A stretch of 64,000 bases of DNA, taken from positions 41,155,180 to 41,219,179 of the forward strand of contig OX246741.1 of the NCBI GenBank assembly GCA_945910005.1, read 5' to 3'. The DNA is from Isoperla grammatica (Eukaryota; Arthropoda; Insecta; Plecoptera; Perlodidae). The position numbers and the translations under genes are program-made. The notes below the pieces were generated by a model, which worked only from the letters and a program-made list of their open reading frames with translations, was not told the DNA's origin and made no database searches. Positions 13,070 through 22,133 of this stretch are shown one piece after another; positions within the stretch are counted from its first letter, which is position 1; each line of letters opens with the position of its first letter.

Positions 13070-13925
13070 TACTGGTTTTAAGGATATACAGATAAAGGCA
13101 CCGACACGCGTAGTTTAAAAAAAACTCACACCAACTGGAAAAAATAATTACTGTGAAAGGAATTTTTACGTGCCATAAAACAGCATTTTCTTTGTCTTAA
13201 ATATGATTTTACAACTATTTAATCAAAATGTACACATATTGCAACTGTTGTTTGTTTTTCAACTATAACTATGAAAATTATTAAATTCTTCCTTTGAGCA
13301 AAAAATACTTTTCCCTAAAGGTAAAAAGCGTCGATCGGGAGTTGTATTTTGTGTATGGTTTTATTATCAACGGCAAGCGTACCCATTACAACATCATTGA
13401 ATGACACACTGCATACACGCTATATAGTAATTTCACACTTAAGAATTATAATCTATCATTTTGCTCTTCAGTTTTTTTGATCGATGACGTCAGAAAAACA
13501 GAATAATCTCGAATGTAGATTAAGCGATGAATAATGCTTGATAACGAGAATGGTGATGGGGCTGATAGTGCAATTTCCCCTGCTTTATATTGAATAAAAC
13601 CTCGTTACTTTCAAACAAAAATTGTAATTTTGAGTATTACTATGTAACGGCTTTCTAGAGTTCCACAAGTTTGAACTTTTTGCGCGCATACTCAAATTAG
13701 AATTGTAATTTTTGTAGCTGTTGGCATTGAGAATGCAGCGTTTTTTGTGATAGCCCGCAAAATATGATCGCATCATATTCGTAACCGTCCGGCATTGCGA
13801 ACCATCACTTCTTATATCACGCAACGAATGTAGGATATGACAATGCACTAGTGACATGTTCACGGTGTGGGGCGGCTTTACTGCATTGTGACGTCACGCT
13901 AAATAACACACTTCACTAGTTAATT
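13070..13925. other. non-coding stretch, nothing recognised
   Basis: AT-rich. A 92-codon minus frame at 13585-13863 lacks any recognisable feature. Confidence 0.4.
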
Positions 13926-13930
13926 ATATT

Positions 13931-13968
13931 GTACGAGTACCCGCCTCGAGATGAGCGGGTACTCGTAC
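13931..13968. other. perfect 14-bp stem hairpin
   Basis: The arms GTACGAGTACCCGC (13931-13944) and GCGGGTACTCGTAC (13955-13968) are exact complements around a 10-base loop. No U-run follows and no known RNA family was recognised. Confidence 0.7.
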
Positions 13969-14443
13969 CCGTGATTACAGGCGGTCTGGTTGCTTCATAC
14001 AGAGAGGCTAAGCGCGACGATGAAGAAGGGTTGGGAACCTATCAGTGCTGCGTGTGCCTCTCTCATATTGTCTGAAGGTATAGAATAGGTCTCAAGACTA
14101 TAAATAGGTCGTAGATTCCTCCACCAGTTATTGTTATTAGAACAGAGCTGCTTGAATATTCGATCCCCTTCAACCAACACACGGTAGCTTACAAGTTATC
14201 TATAATAACAACATAATTTGCTCAATAATATAACGGTTTTAAAATTGTGTCAAATACCGTCAGATTATGACTATTCTCACCACAGAATGTATGGACCATT
14301 CAGAATACTTCCTTGCAGTATTTAGAGCGATTCTATCCCCACTTTACTTGATATTTTCCACGGAAAAATATCAAAATTCACGCTATGACGCGGAAATTCT
14401 AACAAGAATAGTAGCCCAGCAAATGTAATTGTCAACCCTGTAT

Positions 14444-14606
14444 TAAATAAAATAATAAATAAATTCACATTTAAAGTCTACCCACTCAGTAACGAAACTG
14501 ATTTGCAGTGGGGGACTTTAATTTAAAGTGACTAAACCAACCCTGTAGGCTCCAAACACCATCGACGAGTGAGCGACAACCAATCAAAGATCATTATTTT
14601 AGTCCA
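14444..14606 (-). repeat. SINE-like TAAA-tailed repeat, fullest minus copy
   Basis: About 160 bp that aligns in inverse orientation along its length with 58555-58692. Shared landmarks in order are ACCATCGAC, GTGAGCG, CCAATCAAAGATC, CCAACCCT, GGGGGACTTTAA, CACTCAGTAACGAAACTGAT and the TAAA tail. The large element at 14607 begins where the similarity ends. Confidence 0.6.
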
Positions 14607-15711
14607 AGAGCCAGCAACATAAAAGCTCCCCTCATAAGGTACATATGTTTTGACTATTGGAATAGGAGCGGAAAAACTACTCTACTAACAAAACGCGCGT
14701 CTTACTCCTCAACGTGGGGGCTTTTAGGCCCCACAGGGGGCCAAAAAAGCCGAAAAAAGGCCCAAGTTCCCCTCATAAGGTACATGGTAGGTCTCGACGG
14801 CAAATGAACCGGAAATGTTAGTACAAATAGAAAATACTGAGTCAGACGGGCTGAGTGGGGGCTTTACCCGAGTCAGACGCCCTCAAAAAGGGCCCAAAAA
14901 GGCCAAGGTTCCCCTCATAAGGTACATGGATGGAGTAAACGCCATTTTGTAGAGATAAGTGTCCCAAATAGGAATTCGAAGAGTAAGACGGGATATTAGG
15001 GGGCGTTTACCGATCAGACGCCATTTTACCCAAAAAGGGCCATTTTTTATTTTCACACGTGCACGCGCTTAAACACTCAAAACATATCCGGAAATGTCTC
15101 GAGACGTAGAAAAACATACATTTTAAAGAAATTTTGGGTTATTGTCCTCGCCAGACGCCCTCAAAAGGGGCCCAAAAAGGCCAAGGTTCCCCTCATAAGG
15201 TACATGGATGGGGTAAACGCCATTTTGTAGAGATAAGTGTCCCAAATAGGAATTCGAAGAGTAAGACGGGATATTAGGGGGCGTTTACCGATCAGACGCC
15301 ATTTTACCTAAAAAGGGCCATTTTTTATTTTCACACGTGCACGCGCTTAAACACTCAAAACATATCCGGAAATGTCTCGAGACGTAGAAAAACATACAAT
15401 TTAAAGAAATTTTGGGTTATTGTCCTCGCCAGACGCCCTCAAAAGGGGCCCAAAAAGGCCAAGGTTCCTCTCATAAGGTACATGGATGGGGTAAACGCCA
15501 TTTTGTAGAGATAAGTGTCCCAAATAGGAATTCGAAGAGTAAGACGGGATATTAGGGGGCGTTTACCGATCAGACGCCATTTTACCCAAAAAGGGCCATT
15601 TTTTATTTTCACACGTGCACGCGCTTTAACACCCAAAACATATCCTTAAATGCCCCTAGAGGTGAATACATTTCAAAGATGTTGTGTGATGTCTTTGCCA
15701 GACGCCCCCAC
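14607..15711 (+). repeat. left terminal inverted repeat with 278-bp subunits
   Basis: The outer ~270 bp is unique to the terminus and includes GTGGGGGCTTTTAGGCCCCAC, a self-complementary segment. Subunits then start at 14911, 15189 and 15467, measured at CCTC(A)TAAGG. The third subunit decays toward its inner end (CTTTAACACCC...). Each subunit holds GGGCCC...GGCC blocks, AAACGCCATTTTGTAG and CACACGTGCACGCGC. Confidence 0.85.
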
Positions 15712-15714
15712 AGC

Positions 15715-16470
15715 CTCGATCCGGATGCGATAGTTTTGAAGCTCCGCCCACCCATAACTTTAATATACCAGTATTTATTATTATTATTAATGCCAGGATT
15801 TTATTTATTTTACTTGTTAGGAATTTTGAAAATGCAGGTACGCATCTAAAGTAAGCCTATAAACAAATAATTTGCAAGAAACATCGATTTTTGCAATAAT
15901 TGTATTTAACTGAAATGCTTTGCACAAGAGCGGAATAATATGGTATTGTTCAACATTATTAGGTATTACAGTAAGTTTCATAATACACACTAACACACAT
16001 ACATTAAAAAGTCTACAATTGTGATAAGTGAATTGTTTACAGAGTGTTTTCAATTTGATTTGATATAACTACATAATTATCTTCGTTAATGTATATCTGG
16101 GAACATAATTTATCACAAAAATTGAGCCATTGTTGACCCATAATAATACTAACAACCATACCATTTACGGAACGTAAGTCTTACGTTTAAATTATGGCAA
16201 TGTTAATGACGTCATTATAAAGAAATGTATTTATTCATTCTATGTCTATCCTATTCAGTCATAAAAACTGATTTATAAAAGAGGACCTTAAATAAAACTA
16301 GACTATGCAAACAGTTAATAATAACGAAATCATAAATAACAACAAAAACAAAACAAACTTCTGTTCTACAAAAAAATCAAGAACAAGAAAAAAATTGAGA
16401 AATTAAATGAAATGAAATCAAGTGGAAATGCATACTATTAAATAATAAAAAAAACACACATATTATTGCA
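15715..16470. other. element interior, AT-rich, no clear gene
   Basis: Downstream of the PIN-like ORF on the minus strand. A 78-codon minus frame at 15817-16053 has no recognisable motif. A TAAA-tailed repeat fragment lies within this stretch (16222-16295). TTTATT motifs near 15800 and 16230 would serve as minus-strand AATAAA signals. Confidence 0.4.
16222..16295 (-). repeat. TAAA-tailed repeat fragment inside the element
   Basis: TGTATTTATTCATTCTATG followed by TCTATCCTATTCAGTC and AAAAACTGATTT. In complement this matches the 4437-4482 copy. It lies inside the large element, so either the element carried it along or it inserted there. Confidence 0.5.
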
Positions 16471-16471
16471 T

Positions 16472-17944
16472 CTAATCGTCCTCACCGCTGTCTGATGTAT
16501 CTTCATAATTTTTTCGGACATTATCGATATCATCGTCGTCTTCTGACAAGAGATCATCGACCGGAATTATTTCATTAAGTGATGTTGGGGATTGTTCACC
16601 CACAAACCACTTCGGTTTGTACTTGCCGTCTTCTAGCACCCATCCACTTCCTTCTGGAGAGTAAGTTGCTATGTGGCCTTGGACAGCATTCGTCCAGATA
16701 CCGCACACCAAGTTTGTTCTGACAATTTTTTGTCTGAGGACAGCAGTACAAGGTGGTAGTGAACTAGCATCCATGCCCTTCAGCTTGTCGAGTGGGCGAG
16801 AATTGGTCGGTTTATATATTTTAAGAAAGGCCTCCAGCCTTGCTTCGTTGAGCAGTAACTTTTTCTTACCATACATTTGTGACACAAACTTCTCTAGTTG
16901 CATGAAGACAAGTTCATCTACGATTTCGTTTTGACCAAGTGAAGCAAAAGCTCGTTGGGCCTCCAGACTTTGTTCAAGAAGGACAAATGGCCGTTTCTTG
17001 CCTTTTCTAGAAAACGCTGCAGTGTAGTCACACCCTGTAAAGGCATGAAACGCAGGAACTGCGCGAGACAGCAGTGGTCCGAGAGTGGTGTACAGTAACG
17101 AAATGTCAACGTACCTCAAGGTGTTCTTACCTTGCACGCCTACTTCTAACCATACATGCGTATCACTTGAAATCCTGTCCATGTTTCCCAAAGCAATGGC
17201 CATTACGTCTGTATCTGAAGTGCGAATAACAACATTTGCAGGTGGCTGGATTGTACTCAAATGAAAGATCATACTTGAATCAGCTTCCTCGTGGTTACTT
17301 GAAAGCGAGTCGACAACTCTACGAATTACTTTGCTACTTTCAACACTGTAGCTGTAACACACGTCGTTACAAGTAGCGTGCACAGTTTTGTTATTAAGTA
17401 TACAAGCAAGTGAGTCGTCGTTCCAGCTTTCAACTATATACGCTACTAGCGCTTCCTTAAAGTTATCATTGCGTAATGCTTTCAGAAAGTCTGTGGGTCG
17501 TTGCTGTGCAGAGCCAGATATAGCGTAATTTTCTTTGCGACCAAGAAGGCTATCTCGTCGATCCCTTTCGGAATCCTTGATTGATGGTGATACTGTTATG
17601 TCGAACACGATGTCGATCCTGTTTGCCTGAAGCCTACACAACTTCTGAAATATGTGTCTTGATATCTTTCCAAAAGTAGCTGGCACATCACCCAACAAGT
17701 GGAGAAAGAAGAAACCGTCGATAATGATGCAGTCTATGAACTTAGGTGGTTCCGTTGTCACTCGACGTTCCAAACAAACGAAGAGGCTCGATTTGTCCCC
17801 ATAATATACCGTCTTACTCTTCAAATTCCTATTTGGGACACTTATCTCTACAAAATGGCGTTTACTCCATCCATGTACCTTATGAGGGGAACTTTGGCCT
17901 TTTTGGGCCCCTTTTGAGGGCGTCTGGCGAGAACAATAACCCAA
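16472..17944 (-). CDS. PIN/FEN1-like nuclease-fold protein of the large element, 490 residues
   Basis: Continuous 490-codon ORF, the only long one in the window that is not repeat-driven. The acidic landmarks follow PIN/XPG-FEN1 order: IIDG (Asp76), IDIVFD (110-115), HEEAD (218-222), SDTDVMAIALG (Asp244, Asp246) and HAFTGCDY (300-307, Asp306). An LPPC block (396-399), a GSGWVLEDG block (432-440) and an acidic Asp/Glu tail (462-490) follow. The same order of blocks occurs in a many-copy family of uncharacterised invertebrate proteins that I know from memory. Those are usually longer at the N terminus, so this copy may be 5'-truncated. Residues 1 to about 48 are encoded by the right inverted repeat, and no other Met occurs before residue 248. 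Either translation starts inside the repeat, or an upstream exon is missing. The function is inferred: nuclease activity, perhaps in the element's mobility. A transposition role is not shown. Confidence 0.75.
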   Translation of the reverse strand: MGYCSRQTPSKGAQKGQSSPHKVHGWSKRHFVEISVPNRNLKSKTVYYGDKSSLFVCLERRVTTEPPKFIDCIIIDGFFFLHLLGDVPATFGKISRHIFQKLCRLQANRIDIVFDITVSPSIKDSERDRRDSLLGRKENYAISGSAQQRPTDFLKALRNDNFKEALVAYIVESWNDDSLACILNNKTVHATCNDVCYSYSVESSKVIRRVVDSLSSNHEEADSSMIFHLSTIQPPANVVIRTSDTDVMAIALGNMDRISSDTHVWLEVGVQGKNTLRYVDISLLYTTLGPLLSRAVPAFHAFTGCDYTAAFSRKGKKRPFVLLEQSLEAQRAFASLGQNEIVDELVFMQLEKFVSQMYGKKKLLLNEARLEAFLKIYKPTNSRPLDKLKGMDASSLPPCTAVLRQKIVRTNLVCGIWTNAVQGHIATYSPEGSGWVLEDGKYKPKWFVGEQSPTSLNEIIPVDDLLSEDDDDIDNVRKNYEDTSDSGEDD

Positions 17945-18749
17945 AATTTCTTTAAAATGTATGTTTTTCTACGTCTCGAGACATTTCCGGATATGTTTTG
18001 AGTGTTTAAGCGCGTGCACGTGTGAAAATAAAAAATGGCCCTTTTTAGGTAAAATGGCGTCTGATCGGTAAACGCCCCCTAATATCCCGTCTTACTCTTC
18101 GAATTCCTATTTGGGACACTTATCTCTACAAAATGGCGTTTACCCCATCCATGTACCTTATGAGGGGAACCTTGGCCTTTTTGGGCCCCTTTTGAGGGCG
18201 TCTGGCGAGGACAATAACCCAAAATTTCTTTAAAATGTATGTTTTTCTACGTCTCGAGACATTTCCGGATATGTTTTGAGTGTTTAAGCGCGTGCACGTG
18301 TGAAAATAAAAAATGGCCCTTTTTGGGTAAAATGGCGTCTGATCGGTAAACGCCCCCTAATATCCCGTCTTACTCTTCGAATTCCTATTTGGGACACTTA
18401 TCTCTACAAAATGGCGTTTACTCCATCCATGTACCTTATGAGGGGAACCTTGGCCTTTTTGGGCCCTTTTTGAGGGCGTCTGACTCGGGTAAAGCCCCCA
18501 CTCAGCCCGTCTGACTCAGTATTTTCTATTTTTACTAACATTTCCGGTTCATTTGCTATCGAGACCTACCATGTACCTTATGAGGGGAACTTGGGCCTTT
18601 TTTCGGCTTTTTTGGCCCCCTGTGGGGCCTAAAAGCCCCCACGTTGAGGAGTAAGACGCGCGTTTTGTTAGTAGAGTAGTTTTTCCGCTCCTATTCCAAT
18701 AGTCAAAACATATGTACCTTATGAGGGGAGCTTTTATGTTGCTGGCTCT
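17797..18749 (-). repeat. right terminal inverted repeat with 278-bp subunits
   Basis: Inverse of the left terminus. TTATGAGGGG falls at 17880, 18158 and 18436 (278-bp spacing), then at about 18580 and 18719 in the outer unique part. Its inner edge is in frame with, and supplies the first ~48 codons of, the PIN-like ORF. If the repeat carries a promoter, it could drive transcription inward from either end. Confidence 0.85.
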
Positions 18750-18754
18750 CCGTC

Positions 18755-18955
18755 TATTTCTTATACGAAACATATGAATCAGTGATCGGACAGTGCGAAC
18801 ACCTGCTGACAAATGTCACAATCAACAAGGCTGATTCAGAACATCTTTGAATTTATTAAGTGCTTCGTTGCTAGGACGGCTCCAAACTCACCGTTTACTT
18901 ATTCCTAAGACAAGAAGTGATGGAACTGAATCCTTATTAGAAGTTAAAAAAACTT
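18755..18955. other. flank between the large element and a tRNA-like repeat
   Basis: No gene seen. The AAGTTAAAAAAA stretch next to the tRNA-like head also occurs beside the 61.2-kb copy and is probably part of the SINE tail. Confidence 0.35.
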
Positions 18956-18957
18956 CT

Positions 18958-19031
18958 GCGTGTACCGGGATTTGAGCCCGGGACCTTCTGCATCGGAAGC
19001 AGGGATGCTAACCACTGGACCAACGAGTCAC
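18958..19031 (-). repeat. tRNA-Arg(CCG)-like SINE head
   Basis: The minus strand folds partly as a tRNA: an A-box region TGGTCCAGTGGTTAGCA, an anticodon stem-loop CTGC-TTCCGAT-GCAG (anticodon CCG, plus 18994-18996) and a T-arm CCGGG-CTCAAAT-CCCGG. The acceptor stem pairs only in its outer three positions, so this looks like a pseudo-tRNA or SINE head. A functional tRNA-Arg cannot be fully excluded by eye. Confidence 0.6.
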
Positions 19032-19039
19032 CTATTAAC

Positions 19040-20295
19040 CATGAGGTACGTGTTGTTATATAGTAAATAACTAAATATCAATTAATCTAGCTGTTTAGTT
19101 GTTGGAGGCTTTCACGACTCGTAGATGTGAACTGTTGTGTTGTTCTTGGGTTATTTCGTTGTGTCAGTGCTGTTGTTATAGAACTAATTTATAATCGTCC
19201 AGGATTTCACAAATTACTACACTGAGGTCCTACTATAAGTAATGAGTAAACATATACATGAACTGTGGTGCAACGCAGTGCAAAGAAAAACACGAACAAG
19301 GAGTAAGCTACAATGTAACTTTGTGCAGATTGGAAGTTTAGTTAGTTCAGTGTTATCGATTGCATCAGTGTTTAGAAACCACGTAGAGTGGGTGTTTCTC
19401 TCAAGACTGTAAGTAGCTATAGTAACTGATCTTAAACTCACTTTTCAGATCACAACATTAAGATTTCCCTGGACCCTGCCTGAGACGGGAGCGGTGGTCG
19501 GCGATGATATTATTCTCAAACACAAAGCAATGGCAACAGGAAACAGGAAAGAGGTGTACTCACCACTTTTCACGACACTCTTCGAACACTCACACAACAC
19601 TGTCACAACAAAGGTAGCAGGCAACTTGTACTCACCTGAAATACAAGAAAAGTCAAATTAGATACGTATACTCACGTTTGAAATTGAATGTTTCTAGTAC
19701 AATTGTTACAATTATATTATTTATTGAACGTACAAACTCTGTGAACTTTGTTCTCGATTCCGCAACATGTTCAGGAATTCATCAAAATGTATGCTACTAT
19801 ATTATACATATTCACCATCATTGTACAGGAGAAGAAGAATGTCAATTGTTTTATATGCAAGTATTTATTTATCTATGTATAATGTAATGATGTACATGTA
19901 GTTTTGTCGAGATATATGATTAAACTACTTTCTTCTCTAGTTCTCTTGTCAAGGGTCTCTTGTTAGGGTCAAGCAAGTCATCTACTTAATTGAGTCAAGC
20001 AACATCTACGGGGGACAATTAGTTCAAGTAACTAGCTATACTCTTGTGTGGAAGAATATCGTTACATGACCATGGCTATAACCGTAACTTACTCTCAAAC
20101 GAAGCAATTCCCTTTGGCTTCTCTATAACACTATAACCTAAGTGCAACGAAGAAATCATCCATCACTATATGTAGAACTTATGAAATCATGATTAGACAC
20201 TAAAGTGGAGATCAAGTTTTAGACATTTTTAACATAATCGATTGAGGAGAGACGTTTCAACAAACATTAGGCCTACGTGGGACAGCTGTAAGAGT
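19040..20295. other. non-coding stretch with splice-like signals
   Basis: A plus frame stays open from 19449 to 19661, behind a TTTTCAG at 19442-19448, but its protein is not recognised. On the minus strand a pyrimidine-rich CTTGTATTTCAG abuts GTGAGTACAAG at 19635/19636, an acceptor directly followed by a donor. No gene can be assigned. Confidence 0.35.
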
Positions 20296-20300
20296 GTAGA

Positions 20301-20567
20301 ATGTATACACGAGGTGGGATTCCAATGGGAAGTCAAGAGTTTCGTCCCACAGAGTTTTTAGAAGGATTGACAACAGGAATCGTTTCACTGCTGGAAACCT
20401 TTTTGTTTTTGTCGTCAAAAAACAACCAAAGTAAAAACTTGAGTCAAATTGAAGAAGACAATGACATTGCTTTTCTTGCGACTTGTGTAGAAACCGCAAA
20501 TCTTGTTCTTTTTGCACGTGTTTGTGTCATTCTATTTATATCTGGACTTGTTTGTTTGATCTATTGA
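20301..20567 (+). CDS. hypothetical 88-residue ORF with C-terminal hydrophobic segment
   Basis: An ATG at 20301 follows an in-frame TAA twelve bases upstream, so the ORF is self-contained unless spliced. The N-terminal third has a weakly hydrophobic GIVSLLETFLFL stretch. The C-terminal ~23 residues (NLVLFARVCVILFISG and onward) form a plausible membrane segment ending at the stop. An acidic IEEDND precedes it. That layout, an acidic loop, a helix, then the end of the protein, recalls the last helix of Cys-loop receptors, but the DR signature is missing, so I do not assign it. The opposite strand is also open (20257-20517), which weakens the case. Confidence 0.2.
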   Translation: MYTRGGIPMGSQEFRPTEFLEGLTTGIVSLLETFLFLSSKNNQSKNLSQIEEDNDIAFLATCVETANLVLFARVCVILFISGLVCLIY

Positions 20568-20888
20568 ATTTTAAAACAGCCTTGTTTTAAATATAATTTG
20601 ATGCTATTTAATATTACACGATAATTTCTTATATTACGAACATGTTGATATACCTTAGATCACACCTTTACAGGATTCTAAGCTTATGCGTGAAAAATTA
20701 ACATTATCGGACGTGATACGAAACACCTATAATGTAATAAAAACGAGAAACCTGTAAAACCAGGGTATTTGATAACTTTCACTTTCCCTGCACTTGCATT
20801 GTACGAAAATAGGTTCTCTCATCAACCACGGCAATAAGTCAGGACTAAATCTCACCAGATCGGCATTAAAAAAATACAAAATAAGTTA

Positions 20889-21035
20889 TTAAATTAATTT
20901 TCTACGCCTCTCTCTCTTTACTCTCAACTTCCCTAAACTCCAGAATGCCAATGCACAAAATAAAAGAATGGCGGCACCGATGATCATTTTCCATGACTCA
21001 TCTCCTACTATCAGTTTCACTCGTGATTGCTCCAT
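20889..21035 (-). CDS. candidate 48-residue single-pass membrane microprotein
   Basis: ATG at 21035 with a good context (GAAATGG), stop TAA at 20889-20891. A polar, mixed-charge N terminus (MEQSRVKLIVGDESWK) is followed by an uncharged hydrophobic segment at about residues 18-34 (MIIGAAILLFCALAFW). A strongly basic tail (KLRVKRERRRKLI) ends the protein. This three-part layout is typical of small integral membrane proteins. The basic tail predicts a cytosolic or matrix-side C terminus. I do not recognise the family. The hydrophobic block is bounded by charge on both sides and is not low-complexity repeat, unlike most frames in the window. A possible divergent first exon starts 70 bp away (21105, plus). 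Alternatively it is one exon of a longer spliced protein, or chance. Confidence 0.45.
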   Translation of the reverse strand: MEQSRVKLIVGDESWKMIIGAAILLFCALAFWSLGKLRVKRERRRKLI

Positions 21036-21104
21036 TTCGTCCTGCCGTATTGTTAAGTTTCAATCAACACACGTCATAAGTGGCGTAAGCGTACCATAGA
21101 ACAA

Positions 21105-21151
21105 ATGGCTGTCACATCAGCAAACACAAACCACAGGGCATCAGCTAGCAG
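21105..21151 (+). CDS. possible first coding exon with consensus splice donor
   Basis: ATG at 21105 opens a 15-codon frame (MAVTSANTNHRASAS) that ends at AGCAG|GTAAGT, a consensus donor at 21152. It is divergently placed relative to the 48-codon ORF, with about 70 bp between the two start codons, as at a bidirectional promoter. No downstream exon was recognised, so support is weak. Confidence 0.2.
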
Positions 21152-21154
21152 GTA

Positions 21155-21365
21155 AGTTAATTAACTGCTTGTTTGTTTTTATTAGTATCCCCGACAACGA
21201 CATCCACAGACGTTTTAGGATTCGTCAAATAGTGAATTCTTTAATTATTAATAAATAGGAAACAAACTAAGAACTTCAGTTATTAACTTATTACATAAGT
21301 AAAATAAATAATATTACAAATCACATAGTAAATTCATTACTCTACTATTAATGCCACCTGAGTAC
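21155..21365. other. non-coding stretch
   Basis: AT-rich, nothing recognised. Confidence 0.4.
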
Positions 21366-21367
21366 AT

Positions 21368-21650
21368 TGGCAGCCATTTTACGTTGCTCCCCGCAATGGC
21401 GGGTAAGCAGTGCATCATACGAACTAACCTGTAGAGAAAGAGAACTCATGCATGTGCAATAAATGCATAACAATGTGAAATGAGTGACACTAATCAAGCC
21501 CACCAATCACAGCGCGTCAAATAAGTTATCTGGCAGCCATTTTGCGTTGCTCCCCGCAATGGCGGCCACGCAATGCATCATGGGAGCTCGCCCGTCAAGC
21601 GCGCATACGTGTGCATGTGAGACGAATGTATATTGCAATATGAAATGTCG
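21368..21650 (+). repeat. imperfect 162-bp tandem duplication
   Basis: GGCAGCCATTTTACGTTGCT followed by CCCCGCAATGGCGG recurs near 21530 with one change (GCG for ACG). The downstream parts share GCATCAT, CATGTG and AATATGAAATG-like segments. The open frames at 21484-21926 cross this duplication and have no recognised product. Confidence 0.65.
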
Positions 21651-21739
21651 ACCAAGCAACAGGTCTATAATTTGTACGATTCTTTTTGGCAGATAATTAT
21701 CACGTACAGGTGTAATCTGCACTCCGGACATAATAGAAT

Positions 21740-21912
21740 TGTTTGTAGAGACGAGATACGCGCTATGCATCTTGCAAATCAATTAGCTTCTACGGGACAC
21801 TCACGTGCAGAGCTCATCCTATCCTATATAGTATCATTATTGATAATACACTTGCATAGAGTACATAATTGCATAGGGACGCGCTATGCATCTCGCACAT
21901 CAATTACCTTCA
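21740..21912 (+). repeat. short direct repeat, about 125 bp apart
   Basis: ACGCGCTATGCATCTTGCA followed by AATCAATTA recurs as ACGCGCTATGCATCTCGCA followed by CATCAATTA. Confidence 0.6.
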
Positions 21913-22133
21913 AGATTGGACTTTAACGTCCAAACCACTTTCTGTGTACGTTATAGGCGATGAGAAATCACTCTGTGAGCAAAATAGAGGTAATTTCTAA
22001 GATCCGGTCTTTTATTTTGTATCTAAATTATAATAATAATCTTCTAGACGTGTATATACCTGTTATGAATTCCTCAAAATATCAATAAGACTCTGGATAA
22101 GGGGTAAACAACGAAAGGATATATTTTGTATAA

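Larger units (their letters stand above)
14607..18749 (-). mobile_element. 4.1-kb element with long composite inverted termini and a PIN-like ORF
   Basis: The ends AGAGCCAGCAACATAAAAGC (14607) and GCTTTTATGTTGCTGGCTCT (to 18749) are exact complements. Near-identity continues inward for roughly 0.95 kb per side, with only a few scattered differences seen in the outer 350 bp. Each terminus carries 278-bp tandem subunits, and CCTCATAAGGTACAT recurs in the same register in both. The interior holds one long ORF (16472-17944, minus) and about 750 bp of AT-rich DNA. No DDE transposase, reverse transcriptase or tyrosine recombinase is visible. A target-site duplication is not clear (AGTCCA versus CGTCTA at the edges). 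The near-identity of the arms points to a young insertion or recent gene conversion. It could be an autonomous element of an unfamiliar class, or a non-autonomous element that captured a gene fragment. Confidence 0.8.

Noticed and set aside
14607..18749. Large element as a segmental inverted duplication and not a mobile element
   Set aside because: The arms end abruptly with exact complementarity at both outer edges and enclose a gene of a multi-copy family, which fits a mobile element better. A definite target-site duplication is nevertheless missing.
18958..19031. Functional tRNA-Arg(CCG) gene
   Set aside because: The anticodon and T arms pair, but the acceptor stem fails beyond three pairs, and similar degenerate copies occur elsewhere. 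Kept as a SINE head.
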